Assembly (NCBI GenBank): GCA_029977205.1
Contig: JAPOLI010000007.1
Span: 1 to 53,173 of the forward strand
Length of the DNA: 53,173 bases
Source of the DNA: a bacterium
Lineage (GTDB): Bacteria > Actinomycetota > Thermoleophilia > Miltoncostaeales > Miltoncostaeaceae
Direction: 5' to 3'
Shown: one piece after another, positions 44,206-51,607 of the stretch
Layout of the letters: each line of letters begins with the position of its first letter
How positions within the stretch are numbered: the stretch's first letter is position 1
Made by a program: the position numbers and the translations under genes
The notes under the pieces: generated by a model
What the model was told of the DNA's origin: nothing
Databases searched by the model: none
What the model saw: the letters and a program-made list of their open reading frames with translations, nothing else

Positions 44206-45294
44206 CTAGCCGGCCAGGTCCCCCAGCATGCGCATGGCCTCGATCGCGCCGTCGGTGATCTCGTCGATGATCTGCGCGGCCGGGCGATCCGGCCCGGCCA
44301 GCCCCGCCGCCTGGCCGGCCCAGAGCGACATGTGATCGGCGTCACCGGCAGCCGCGGCGGCACGGCGGATGTCCGCCGCCACGGCGTTCTGCTGCGGCCA
44401 TCCCATCGCGCCCGGAACCTCGAGGGCCTCGGTGAGCGCATTGGGAAGCCCGCGCGCGGGTCGCCCCGAGAGTGCGCGCGTGATCACGCTCTCGTCGTCG
44501 CGCGCGTGGCGCAGGCGATCGCGCCAGCCCGCGGGCACGCCGGCTTCCTCGGCCACGAGCAGCGCGGTACCCAGCTGCACGCCGCTCGCCCCCAGCGCGA
44601 GCGCCGCGGCGAGCCCGGGCCCATCCATGATGCCCCCCGCGGCCACCACGGGCACATCCACGGCGTGCACCACCTGTCGCACGAGCGCGGCGGTGCCCAC
44701 CAGGGGTACCTCGTGGTCTGGCGGTACCTCGAAGTTCGAGCGGTGCCCACCGGCCTCGGCGCCCTGGGCCACCACCACGTCCGCGCCTGCGCTCACGGCG
44801 CGACGGGCGTCGTCCACGGTGCTCACCATCACGATCAGCGGCGCCCCGGCGTCGTGGGCGGCGCCTGCGACCACCGCTGGATCGCCGAGGCCCGTCGCCA
44901 CGACCCGGGCGCCCGCGTCGAGGGCTGCCTCCACGAGTTCGAGGGGCGTCGCCGGGGCAGCCCCCGGGGGAGGTGGATGGGGGAGTCCCATCTGCGCGCG
45001 CATCGGGGCGAGCACGGCGTCCATCGCGGCGGGGTCGGCGCCCGGCCTGGGCACCGCCGGGGAGATCAGGACGTTCACGCCCACCGGTGCGTCGTCGGAG
45101 TGCGCGATGGCCAGCGAGACGGCGTCGTGGGTGGCGGCCGCGTTCATGCCGGCCAGCCCGAACACCCCGAGCCCGCCGGCGCGCGACACCGCAGCCACGA
45201 GCTCGGGCGTCGTGGGCCCGCCCGCCATGCCGGCCAGCAGGATGGGGCGCCGGATGCCGAGGAGCCGCGTGAGCGGGGTATCGATGCCCGTCAT
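44206..45294 (-). CDS. Nitronate monooxygenase / 2-nitropropane dioxygenase family, FMN-dependent
   Basis: A 362-aa TIM-barrel flavoprotein. RRPILLAGMAGG at the N-terminus, VVVAQGAEAGGHRSN with the class I catalytic-type His, AAGGIMDG and GVQLGTALL form the FMN site. Such enzymes oxidise nitronates such as propionate-3-nitronate; related proteins are enoyl reductases, so the substrate is open. Its ATG overlaps the stop of the 98-aa gene upstream (ATGA), placing it in an operon headed by a LexA box. Confidence 0.9.
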   Translation of the reverse strand: MTGIDTPLTRLLGIRRPILLAGMAGGPTTPELVAAVSRAGGLGVFGLAGMNAAATHDAVSLAIAHSDDAPVGVNVLISPAVPRPGADPAAMDAVLAPMRAQMGLPHPPPPGAAPATPLELVEAALDAGARVVATGLGDPAVVAGAAHDAGAPLIVMVSTVDDARRAVSAGADVVVAQGAEAGGHRSNFEVPPDHEVPLVGTAALVRQVVHAVDVPVVAAGGIMDGPGLAAALALGASGVQLGTALLVAEEAGVPAGWRDRLRHARDDESVITRALSGRPARGLPNALTEALEVPGAMGWPQQNAVAADIRRAAAAAGDADHMSLWAGQAAGLAGPDRPAAQIIDEITDGAIEAMRMLGDLAG

Positions 45295-45587
45295 GCAGGC
45301 AGGGTGCCAGACCCCCCGTGCGCACGCCGCGCTGCGCCGGGCGATTCCGGCACGGGGTCCTCGCCCAGCGCCACCTTGCGGGCGATCCATCCCGCCAGGC
45401 GACGCCGCTGGTCGTCATCGAGCCAGTTCTCGGCCACGTGCCGGAGGCGGGCGAGGGTGTCCTCACCGGCGGCCAGCGCCTTGCTGCGACCGGTGCGCAG
45501 GGCGATCCAGCCGATCAGCCTGTCCGCCTGGTCCTCGCTCATCGTGAGCGCGGCCACGCGGATGATGTCCTCGACGGAGTCGCCCAT
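45291..45587 (-). CDS. SOS-controlled 98-aa protein with internal duplication
   Basis: A 98-aa soluble, helical protein. Two segments repeat: DQADRLIGWIALRTG and DQRRRLAGWIARKVA, each following an acidic turn, which suggests a duplicated helical hairpin. No family recognised and no known inhibitor or nuclease motif. ATG 45587 is nine bases from TAGAGT, and a perfect LexA palindrome abuts that box, so expression should rise with DNA damage. Translationally coupled to the nitronate monooxygenase. Confidence 0.7.
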   Translation of the reverse strand: MGDSVEDIIRVAALTMSEDQADRLIGWIALRTGRSKALAAGEDTLARLRHVAENWLDDDQRRRLAGWIARKVALGEDPVPESPGAARRAHGGSGTLPA

Positions 45588-45596
45588 TCGGCGGTA

Positions 45597-45602
45597 ACTC
45601 TA
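45597..45602 (-). promoter_or_regulatory. -10 box (TAGAGT) of the SOS operon
   Basis: On the minus strand TAGAGT ends nine bases before ATG 45587. One base separates it from the LexA palindrome. Confidence 0.6.
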
Positions 45603-45603
45603 G

Positions 45604-45617
45604 CGAACATATGTTCG
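45604..45617. promoter_or_regulatory. LexA operator (SOS box) CGAACATATGTTCG
   Basis: A perfect 14-bp palindrome matching the actinobacterial/Gram-positive LexA consensus CGAAC-RNRY-GTTYG at every defined position. It occupies the -35/-10 spacer of the 98-aa gene promoter, where a bound repressor would block polymerase. Confidence 0.85.
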
Positions 45618-45696
45618 TATTCGTGCACCACCGATGGGCCTTCACTGCGCCGAGGTGCCGGCCGATCCGATGCGCGGGGGCGACCCCCGCACATCA

Positions 45697-46875
45697 TCAG
45701 CCCCCCGTCGTCGGGGTGCGGCGCAGGCCCGCGATCCAGTTCGCGATGCCCCGCATCCACGTCGCGCACGACGCGTACTCGATCAGGAACAGCCAGATGG
45801 CAAGGCAGATCAGCGCGAGCGCCCAGGTGATGCCCGTGAGGTTGGGCACGAGGATCAGTGCGATCACGGCCAGCACCACCCCGGCGATCTCGAGGTACAT
45901 GCGATACCGCCGCGCGAACTCGGTGACGCGCCCGGCATCGGCGCGCTCGCCCGCGCGAAGGTCGCGTGCCCTCTGCGCCATCCAGCCACGGGCATGCCGT
46001 GCGGGCTTGTCGGGTCCGAACAGCCACAGGATGAATCCGACGATCGCCGTGATGAGCAGGATCAGGAGCGTCTGGTCGACGAGGTCCACCGTGGCGGACG
46101 TGAGGATGGCATCCACCACGTCCTGCTGCGGTCCCTGGGTGACGAGGTTCGTGATCACCGCTCTCGCGGCGCGGATCGCGATGACCGCGACGACCACTCC
46201 GACGATGATCGCGATCGCTGTGCGGAATGCCGCCGGTCGTCTCTCACGCGCCGCGATGAGGCCGGCGATCAGCAGGGCGGCGAACAGCACCGGAAGCAGC
46301 CAGGCCAGCAGCCAGATGAGGTTGAGCGCGTTCTGGATGGTGACCACGTAGTCGCCCTGCACCACCACGACCTGCCTGTAGGACTCCGGCGGCGGTGGCA
46401 GGAATCGTGCGAGCGGTCCCAGCAGGTCCTCCGCCTTGGCACGCGCCCCCTGCGCGATGGGTTGCGTGTCGAGCACGATGGTGTCGCCCTCGAACTGGAA
46501 CACCCCGGATTCGTCGTTGACGAGCTTGACGATCTCCTCGCTCAGGCGACTGGACACCGCCTGCGTGAACTTCAGCCCGGGTCCGGAGTCGAGGAACTGC
46601 TGCACGGCGTTGCCCACCTGCGTGCGCACGGCCGATCCCACCGCAGCGGCCAGCAGTTGCTTCTCGTTTTCACCAACCGGCAGCGGCTCGACCACGCGCA
46701 GCGCGAGCGCGTTTGCCGAGTCGGCGGGGAGCAGGTCCTCCTGGACAGCGCTGGTCAGCTTCTCCGACAGGAGGACCTCGCCCTGCACCGTCAGGGCCTT
46801 GGATACGTACCCGTCAGGACTGAACGCAACAGCGCGCATCCACACGAAGAGGCTGCCGAAGACGAGGCACAGCAC
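45697..46875 (-). CDS. Large hypothetical membrane protein (probably starts further upstream)
   Basis: From GTG 46875 the protein has 392 residues: an N-terminal membrane helix, an extracytoplasmic domain of about 170 residues (ALTVQGEVLLSEKLTSAVQE onward), then about six more membrane helices and a cytoplasmic tail. No family recognised. The frame is open back to 46971 and codes RDPQRWRGVLSFVLLALAV, which completes the first membrane helix and gives it a basic cytoplasmic flank; starting at 46875 truncates that helix. There is no ATG, GTG or TTG in that extension, but TAGCAT lies six bases before an ATC codon at 46971. Confidence 0.75.
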   Translation of the reverse strand: MLCLVFGSLFVWMRAVAFSPDGYVSKALTVQGEVLLSEKLTSAVQEDLLPADSANALALRVVEPLPVGENEKQLLAAAVGSAVRTQVGNAVQQFLDSGPGLKFTQAVSSRLSEEIVKLVNDESGVFQFEGDTIVLDTQPIAQGARAKAEDLLGPLARFLPPPPESYRQVVVVQGDYVVTIQNALNLIWLLAWLLPVLFAALLIAGLIAARERRPAAFRTAIAIIVGVVVAVIAIRAARAVITNLVTQGPQQDVVDAILTSATVDLVDQTLLILLITAIVGFILWLFGPDKPARHARGWMAQRARDLRAGERADAGRVTEFARRYRMYLEIAGVVLAVIALILVPNLTGITWALALICLAIWLFLIEYASCATWMRGIANWIAGLRRTPTTGG

Positions 46876-46977
46876 GGCAAGGGCGAGCAGGACGAAGGAG
46901 AGGACGCCGCGCCAGCGCTGGGGGTCGCGGGAGATCAGTCCCGTGTCGGCATGTGAGGCGTCCGCGGCGATGGGGCG

Positions 46978-46983
46978 ATGCTA
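46978..46983 (-). promoter_or_regulatory. -10 box (TAGCAT) of the membrane protein gene
   Basis: On the minus strand TAGCAT is followed by CGCCCC and then ATC at 46971-46969, in frame with the downstream gene. The six-base spacing is the commonest one seen at leaderless starts here. Confidence 0.5.
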
Positions 46984-47059
46984 CCGACACATGCGGATCA
47001 CGTTGCGAGACGGCGTTGCGGAGTGAACCCGGCCGCGGGCACGGCCCCGGGTGCCGCGC

Positions 47060-47085
47060 TACGGTGTGCGCGAACGGTCAGGAGG
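47060..47085 (+). promoter_or_regulatory. -10 box and ribosome-binding site of the 65-aa gene
   Basis: TACGGT (47060-47065), then AGGAGG (47080-47085) seven bases before GTG 47093. The ribosome site decides this start over the GTG at 47051. Confidence 0.5.
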
Positions 47086-47092
47086 TGACGTG

Positions 47093-47290
47093 GTGAGCAG
47101 CGAAGTTCCCACCCGGCGCCACTTGAGTCCCGATGAGGAACTCGAGCGCGCAATGGCCGATTACCTGCGCGTATCGCGGGGCTCCCACCTCTACGCGAGC
47201 GAGGACGAGCACCTGCGCGCCGAGCAGGCTGCGTGGGACCGCCTGCTCGCCGCCCGCGACCTGGTCGAGACGGCCGGCGCCGCGTCCTAG
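47093..47290 (+). CDS. Small hypothetical protein, helical and acidic
   Basis: A 65-aa protein, MSSEVPTRRHLSPDEELERA at the N-terminus, predicted to be mostly helix with many Glu, Arg and Ala residues. No motif recognised. Start supported by AGGAGG. The last four bases overlap the convergent enolase-superfamily gene. Confidence 0.62.
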   Translation: MSSEVPTRRHLSPDEELERAMADYLRVSRGSHLYASEDEHLRAEQAAWDRLLAARDLVETAGAAS

Positions 47291-48357
47291 CCCTGGGGGC
47301 GTCCGGCTCCTGCCGGGTGCCACCGGAAGCCCGTGGCCGTCGGTGCCGGGGCGAGCGGGCTCGTGGGCAGCCCCGTGCGCGGTGGCAGGTGGAAGTCCAC
47401 CGGGGATGTGTCGTTCGGCGCCTCGGGGTGAAAAAGCGACGCCAGGTACTGGATCTGGCCCCGGCCCGGCCCGATCTCGTACTGCCCGCCGCCATATGCG
47501 CCGAGGTCGTGCTCGCGGATGTGGTCGTAGAGCGCGAACAGACGCTCGAGGGATCCCAGGCGCGACGGCTTCACGTTGACGGCGCGCGCGCGGATCGGCA
47601 TGGCCTCGAGGTCGGCCACGTCGTGGATCGGCGCGTCCCAGCTGATCCGGTCATCGGCGCCTGCCAGGGCGATGCGCGTGCGGTCATCCACGCGCGGGTC
47701 CTCCAGCCAGGCGTCGGGGAACTCCTCGGCAACCATGGCGTAGAGCGCGGGGTCGGCTCCGGGGTCGACCGGTTTGCCCGGGTAGTGCCCCTTGAGGTCC
47801 ACGGTGTCGATGCGGGCGCCGTCCGCAAGCGCCCGCGCCACCTCGCGCGTCCATGACGGCGTGGCATCCACCTTGACGCCGATGCCGGGGGCCGCGTCGG
47901 CCCACCCCAGCACCCGTCCGGGATCGGGCGGCTCGCCGAGCCCGGTCGAGATCACGAAGGTCACGGGCTGGGGGTCGATGCCCAGGTGGCGCCACAGCGG
48001 TTCCCCGGCCTGGCGCAGTGCGAGGTCGAGCGCGGCGCTTTCGACGGCCCAGCGGCGGTACTCGCGGCTCGCCTCCCCGGCCGGCGCCGTGGGGGACAGG
48101 GCCATGTCCCCGATGGCCGTCGACAGGGAGTGGATGGTCCATTCGCCGCGCAGGTCGGGTGGCCCGGCCGCCTGGAACGCCATGGCGTCGTCGGCCTCGT
48201 AGGTGACGTCCTCGCCGAGCCCGGCATGTCCGGCGCCCTCCAGGCGCACCACCGTGGTGACCCGCGAGAACTCGGGTGACACCTGCAGCTCGAGGCGCTC
48301 GAGGGTGACGTCCTCGACGAGGACGGGCATGTCGCGCAGCGCCGCGTAGAGGCTCAC
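47287..48357 (-). CDS. Enolase-superfamily enzyme (MR/MLE subgroup-like)
   Basis: A 356-aa protein with a capping domain and a barrel carrying the expected acid/base layout: GVKVDA, IDTVDLKG (Asp), WLEDPRVDD (Glu), ISWDAPIHD (Asp) and RAVNVKPSRLGSL (Lys), then GGGQYEIGPGRGQIQ. These match metal ligands and the catalytic Lys of mandelate-racemase, muconate-lactonising and o-succinylbenzoate-synthase relatives. The reaction cannot be chosen from sequence, and no menaquinone genes are near. GTG 48357 overlaps the stop of a 28-codon leader ORF. Confidence 0.82.
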   Translation of the reverse strand: MSLYAALRDMPVLVEDVTLERLELQVSPEFSRVTTVVRLEGAGHAGLGEDVTYEADDAMAFQAAGPPDLRGEWTIHSLSTAIGDMALSPTAPAGEASREYRRWAVESAALDLALRQAGEPLWRHLGIDPQPVTFVISTGLGEPPDPGRVLGWADAAPGIGVKVDATPSWTREVARALADGARIDTVDLKGHYPGKPVDPGADPALYAMVAEEFPDAWLEDPRVDDRTRIALAGADDRISWDAPIHDVADLEAMPIRARAVNVKPSRLGSLERLFALYDHIREHDLGAYGGGQYEIGPGRGQIQYLASLFHPEAPNDTSPVDFHLPPRTGLPTSPLAPAPTATGFRWHPAGAGRPQG

Positions 48358-48440
48358 GCGGCACCCCCGGGGTGGGCCCGGGCCGGACTGGGTCCGGATC
48401 CCCGGCCCGCGCGGCCATGGGTGATGCGCATGGGTGCCAC
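48354..48440 (-). CDS. 28-codon leaderless upstream ORF
   Basis: GTG 48440 lies six bases from TAGGCT (48452-48447, minus strand), matching the leaderless pattern. The frame encodes MAPMRITHGRAG and a Gly/Pro/Ala/Arg-rich remainder, and stops at TGA 48356-48354, which overlaps the GTG of the enolase-superfamily gene. It may be a coupling or regulatory leader peptide; no homology is claimed. Confidence 0.45.
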   Translation of the reverse strand: MAPMRITHGRAGRGSGPSPARAHPGGAA

Positions 48441-48446
48441 GCGCCC

Positions 48447-48475
48447 AGCCTACCGGCGGTCCGGCGCGATACCGT
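48447..48475. promoter_or_regulatory. Divergent leaderless promoter pair
   Basis: TAGGCT (minus, 48452-48447) is six bases from GTG 48440 and TACCGT (plus, 48470-48475) is six bases from GTG 48482. Confidence 0.5.
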
Positions 48476-48481
48476 CCAGGC

Positions 48482-48679
48482 GTGCCGGACGACCACGAGA
48501 TCATCATTCGCAATGCCCATGGCGCGGTGGCCGGTCGCATTTCACGCGCCGCGGATGGGGCCCTCGTGACCGAGGTGCTGGACGAGGAGTCACGGTGGCT
48601 CGTGGAGCTCGCGGCGGAGCGCGCCGGGGCCCCCGCGCGCCCCCGCCCGCGTCCGTCGTGCAGCCCCCCGTCGGGCTGA
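48482..48679 (+). CDS. Small hypothetical protein
   Basis: A 65-aa protein, MPDDHEIIIRNAHGAVAGRI at the N-terminus, with alternating hydrophobic strands and then a helix (ESRWLVELAAERAGA) and a Pro/Arg tail. No family recognised. GTG is six bases after TACCGT. Confidence 0.55.
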   Translation: MPDDHEIIIRNAHGAVAGRISRAADGALVTEVLDEESRWLVELAAERAGAPARPRPRPSCSPPSG

Positions 48680-48711
48680 TCCCCCCGTGGCCGCGCGGCG
48701 GGAATCACACC

Positions 48712-48738
48712 CAACCCTCAACCTATGATTGAGGGTTG
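48712..48738. other. Inverted repeat CAACCCTCAA / TTGAGGGTTG
   Basis: A perfect 10-bp stem with loop CCTATGA, about 33 bases after a stop codon, followed by AGGGAGCAGTTTT. It may be a terminator for the 65-aa gene. The loop also contains TATGAT, a good -10 sequence, and TTGAGGG is repeated directly (48729-48742), so an operator role is equally possible. Confidence 0.45.
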
Positions 48739-48814
48739 AGGGAGCAGTTTTCCCATCTCTCTGCGCGTCGCGGGTCTGGAATTGCAGTGCCGCGGTCCCT
48801 ACGGTGCCGCGTCG

Positions 48815-49066
48815 ATGTCACGAGCAGTAACACCGGACCTGGTCGAGATCGCCGTGCTTGAGGTGGCGACGGTCCCAGGCGGCATTCCGCGCAGCGTGCT
48901 GTGGGCGGCCGTCGCAGCGCGCCTCGCGGAGATGGATCCGGATGGGCCGCTTCCGGAGCCCGACCGCGTTCTGAGCGCGCTCGGCCTGTGCATCGTCCGG
49001 GGCCAGCTGGACGAGGTGAACGGACGCATCGTGGCGGCCGCGGGCCCGGCGTCGCAGACCGCCTGA
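48815..49066 (+). CDS. Hypothetical protein, helical
   Basis: An 83-aa protein, MSRAVTPDLVEIAVLEVATV onward, with a predicted winged-helix-like helical core (VLWAAVAARLAEMD, RVLSALGLCIVRGQ) but no recognised family. ATG is nine bases after TACGGT (48800-48805). It precedes the helix-turn-helix gene by 38 bases. Confidence 0.58.
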   Translation: MSRAVTPDLVEIAVLEVATVPGGIPRSVLWAAVAARLAEMDPDGPLPEPDRVLSALGLCIVRGQLDEVNGRIVAAAGPASQTA

Positions 49067-49104
49067 GGGCAGGTGCGCCGCGCCGTGCGGCGAACGTCTT
49101 CCCC

Positions 49105-49539
49105 GTGGACCCCGACCGCGTGATCTCTCTCACGGATGCCGCCCTGCTGGCCGGTTGCTCGCGCAAGTCGCTCGAGCGCCGGGTCGAACGCGGCACGATC
49201 GCAGCGACGCATGACTCCGATGGGCGGCGCGCTGTGCGCCTCGCCGACCTGATGCGCGCAGGGCTCGTGGTTCCGGTGCCGGCCGGGGCCGATGGCGGCG
49301 TGGATCCGCGGCGCCTCGCCGACGCCCGCGCCGAGGCCGGGGCCCTGACGTCGGCCCTCGCCGCCACCGAGGCGGCACTGGTCCGTGCGCGCGAGGAGTC
49401 CTCGCTGCTGCGCCAACGCGTGATGGACGCGGAGGCCCGTGCCGCGATGGCCGAGGATGAGCTCACGCGGGTGCTGCTGGGCGCCGAGCGGGATTCCCGC
49501 CGCGGGCGCAGGGCCGCGCTGCGTCTTCGCACGACCTAG
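49105..49539 (+). CDS. MerR/excisionase-type helix-turn-helix protein with coiled-coil tail
   Basis: A 144-aa protein. The N-terminal 50 residues (ISLTDAALLAGCSRKSLERRVERGTIAAT trimmed here to its two helices) fit a MerR/Xis winged helix: ISLTDAALLAGCSRKSLERR followed by a wing with RRAVRLADL. The remaining 80 residues form a long Ala/Glu/Arg coiled coil ending in a basic tail. It may be a DNA-binding regulator or a partition-like accessory protein. GTG 49105 is chosen; GTG 49120 is possible. Confidence 0.65.
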   Translation: MDPDRVISLTDAALLAGCSRKSLERRVERGTIAATHDSDGRRAVRLADLMRAGLVVPVPAGADGGVDPRRLADARAEAGALTSALAATEAALVRAREESSLLRQRVMDAEARAAMAEDELTRVLLGAERDSRRGRRAALRLRTT

Positions 49540-49564
49540 CCGGCCGCGCGCGGGGCGTGTGCCC

Positions 49565-50035
49565 CTAGAGCGCCCCCACCGACGCCAGCATCGCCCACAG
49601 CGTGATGGGGATGCCGAGGTCGCTGATCACGATCACGCTGTTGCCCGGCGCATAGTTGCGGTCGCGCGCCATCTCGATCACGTGGTTGACGCCCGCGAGC
49701 ACGAGGAATGCCGTGGTGGGGATGGTGACCGCGATCCAGGCGTCCGACGACTGGTAGGTGGCCCATATGCCGGCGATTCCGAGCCCGAGGCTGACGAAGC
49801 CGAGCTCGTACTGGAACCCGTTGGTCGCCCAGCCGATGGAGGCGGCGGTGCGCCGGGCCAGCACGGTGTGCATGAAGGCCGACACGATGAAGATGATCCC
49901 CACCGGCATGAAGAGCGTCCAGTGGAGGACCAGCACGTCCCATGGGGCCCCTGCGGGTGCCCCCGGGGCGTCGACCCCGGCGAGCCCGAGGATCCATGCC
50001 GCGAGCAGCGTGAGAGGGATGACGACAACGCCCAT
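49565..50035 (-). CDS. Four-helix integral membrane protein (DUF6790-like)
   Basis: A 156-aa protein with four membrane helices (VVVIPLTLLAAWILGLAG, LFMPVGIIFIVSAFMHTVL, LGFVSLGLGIAGIWATY, ITLWAMLASVGAL) and the conserved GWATNGFQYELGF and NHVIEMARDRNYAPGN segments typical of DUF6790-type proteins of unknown function. ATG is six bases from TAGGAT, which overlaps the stop of the upstream dehalogenase-like gene. Confidence 0.72.
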   Translation of the reverse strand: MGVVVIPLTLLAAWILGLAGVDAPGAPAGAPWDVLVLHWTLFMPVGIIFIVSAFMHTVLARRTAASIGWATNGFQYELGFVSLGLGIAGIWATYQSSDAWIAVTIPTTAFLVLAGVNHVIEMARDRNYAPGNSVIVISDLGIPITLWAMLASVGAL

Positions 50036-50041
50036 GCGGTG

Positions 50042-50047
50042 ATCCTA
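50042..50047 (-). promoter_or_regulatory. -10 box (TAGGAT) overlapping the upstream gene's stop codon
   Basis: On the minus strand TAGGAT starts with the TAG stop of the dehalogenase-like gene and ends six bases before ATG 50035. Confidence 0.5.
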
Positions 50048-50920
50048 CGGAAGGAGGCCGAGTAGCTCCCGGGCGGTGTCCTCGGGCGCTTCCTCGGCGA
50101 GGAAATGACCCGCATCGAGGGCCCGGCCCCGCACATCCACGCCCTCGTCCGTCCAGGTGCCCAGCACGTCGTAGATGCGGTGCATCGCCCCCGCGGCGCC
50201 CCAGAGCACCAGCAGCGGGCAGGCGATCCGGACATCGGCATCCGCCGCATCGTGCGCGAGGTCGATGCTGGCTGCCGCGCGGTAGTCCTCGCACTGGGCG
50301 TGGATCGTCGCGGGGTCATCGAATGCCCGGGCGTAGTCCGCGAGTGCGGCATCGTCGAACTCAAAGCCCGGTGCTGCCCAGCGGCGCAGTGTCTCGGTGA
50401 GCCACCAGGTGGGGTCGGCCCCGATCAGTCGCTCCGGCAGCCCGTCCGGCTGGATGAGGAAGAACCAGTGGTAGTACGCGGTGGCCAGCGCCTGGTCGGT
50501 GGTGGCGAACACCGTGGCCGTCGGCACGATGTCCAGCACCGCGGCCTTCGTGATGCGCTCGGGGTGGTCGAGGCACATCCGCCGGGTCACCCGGCCCCCG
50601 CGGTCATGCCCCGCCACGGCGAAGCGATCGAACCCCAGCGCCGACATCACCTCGACCTGATCCTGCGCCATCGCGCGCTTGGAGTAGCCAGCGTGGTCGT
50701 CGCCGGCATCGGGCCGTCCACTGGCGCCGTAGCCGCGCAGGTCGGCGCACACCACAGTGAAGTGCTCGGCCAGCATCGGCGCGACCGCGTGCCACATGGC
50801 CATGGTCTGCGGGAAGCCGTGCAGCAGCAGCAGTGGCGGGCCCGTGCCCGCCACTGCCACCGCGATGTCCGTGCCGGTCACGCCGATCACTGATCGGTCG
50901 AACCCGGCAAGCGGCGTCAC
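50045..50920 (-). CDS. Haloacetate dehalogenase-like alpha/beta hydrolase
   Basis: A 291-aa protein close to fluoroacetate dehalogenases in its active site: HGFPQ oxyanion loop, AGHDRGGRV with nucleophile Asp106 and carboxylate-binding Arg107 and Arg110 in the family spacing, YYHWFF giving His151-Trp152 of the halide pocket, and the base His in DAGHFLAEEAPE. Known members hydrolyse haloacetates to glycolate; epoxide hydrolases share the fold but lack the double Arg and His-Trp. GTG overlaps the stop of the peptidyl-prolyl isomerase gene. Confidence 0.87.
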   Translation of the reverse strand: MTPLAGFDRSVIGVTGTDIAVAVAGTGPPLLLLHGFPQTMAMWHAVAPMLAEHFTVVCADLRGYGASGRPDAGDDHAGYSKRAMAQDQVEVMSALGFDRFAVAGHDRGGRVTRRMCLDHPERITKAAVLDIVPTATVFATTDQALATAYYHWFFLIQPDGLPERLIGADPTWWLTETLRRWAAPGFEFDDAALADYARAFDDPATIHAQCEDYRAAASIDLAHDAADADVRIACPLLVLWGAAGAMHRIYDVLGTWTDEGVDVRGRALDAGHFLAEEAPEDTARELLGLLP

Positions 50921-51552
50921 TTCGCGCCCTTCTCCGTGATCGTGACCTTGTCGATGGTCACCGGCGTCGTGGGCTTGTCCGCGCCGTCGGTCGGGACCTG
51001 CGAGATGGCATCGGCGACGTCCTGCCCCTTCGTCACCTGGCCGAAGAGGGAGTAGTCGGGCGGCAGCTGGACGCCCTGCTCCCCCGTGATGATGAAGAAC
51101 TGGGATCCGTTGGTGTTCGGACCCGCGTTCGCCATGGCCACCGAGCCGATTTTGTAGTCGCCGGCCTTCGGCAGCTCATCGGCGAACTGGTAGCCCGGAC
51201 CGCCCGTGCCGGTGCCCTGCGGGTCACCGCCCTGGATCACGAACCCCGGGATCACCCGGTGGAACGTGGTGCCGTTGTAGAAGCCCTGGCGCGCGAGGAA
51301 CACGAAATTGTTGACCGTGAGCGGCGCGGACTTAGGCTCGAGGGCGATCTGGATGTCACCCTGCGATGTGGCGAGGTCGGCGGTGTAGGTGGCGTTCTCA
51401 TCGATGGTCATCTCCGGCGGGGATGACCAGCTGGCGGCGCTGCCGCCGCCGTCGGCGGCCGTGGACGTGCTCTCCGATGAGCCGCACCCGGCGATCAGCG
51501 GAGCGGCGATGAGGGTTGCAACTGCGGTGGCGGTGGCGATGAGTCGTCTCAT
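50917..51552 (-). CDS. Lipoprotein cyclophilin-type peptidyl-prolyl isomerase
   Basis: A 211-aa protein with lipobox LIAGC (Cys23) and a Ser/Gly-rich linker, then a cyclophilin domain (about 55-205): FHRVIPGFVIQGGDP with catalytic Arg, ANAGPNTNGSQFFI and YSLFGQV. It should speed proline isomerisation during folding outside the membrane. ATG is seven bases from TATCCT (51565-51560). A bicistronic arrangement with the dehalogenase-like gene follows from the overlap. Confidence 0.93.
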   Translation of the reverse strand: MRRLIATATAVATLIAAPLIAGCGSSESTSTAADGGGSAASWSSPPEMTIDENATYTADLATSQGDIQIALEPKSAPLTVNNFVFLARQGFYNGTTFHRVIPGFVIQGGDPQGTGTGGPGYQFADELPKAGDYKIGSVAMANAGPNTNGSQFFIITGEQGVQLPPDYSLFGQVTKGQDVADAISQVPTDGADKPTTPVTIDKVTITEKGAK

Positions 51553-51607
51553 GCGCTCGAGGATACCTGTCGCCTCTCCCGCGTCGCGCGGCGGCCGGTA
51601 CCCCTGC

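Noticed and set aside
48358-48714. Long N-terminal extension of the enolase-superfamily protein
   Set aside because: The upstream frame is low-complexity and covers two promoters; the GTG at 48357, coupled to the leader ORF, fits the family N-terminus.
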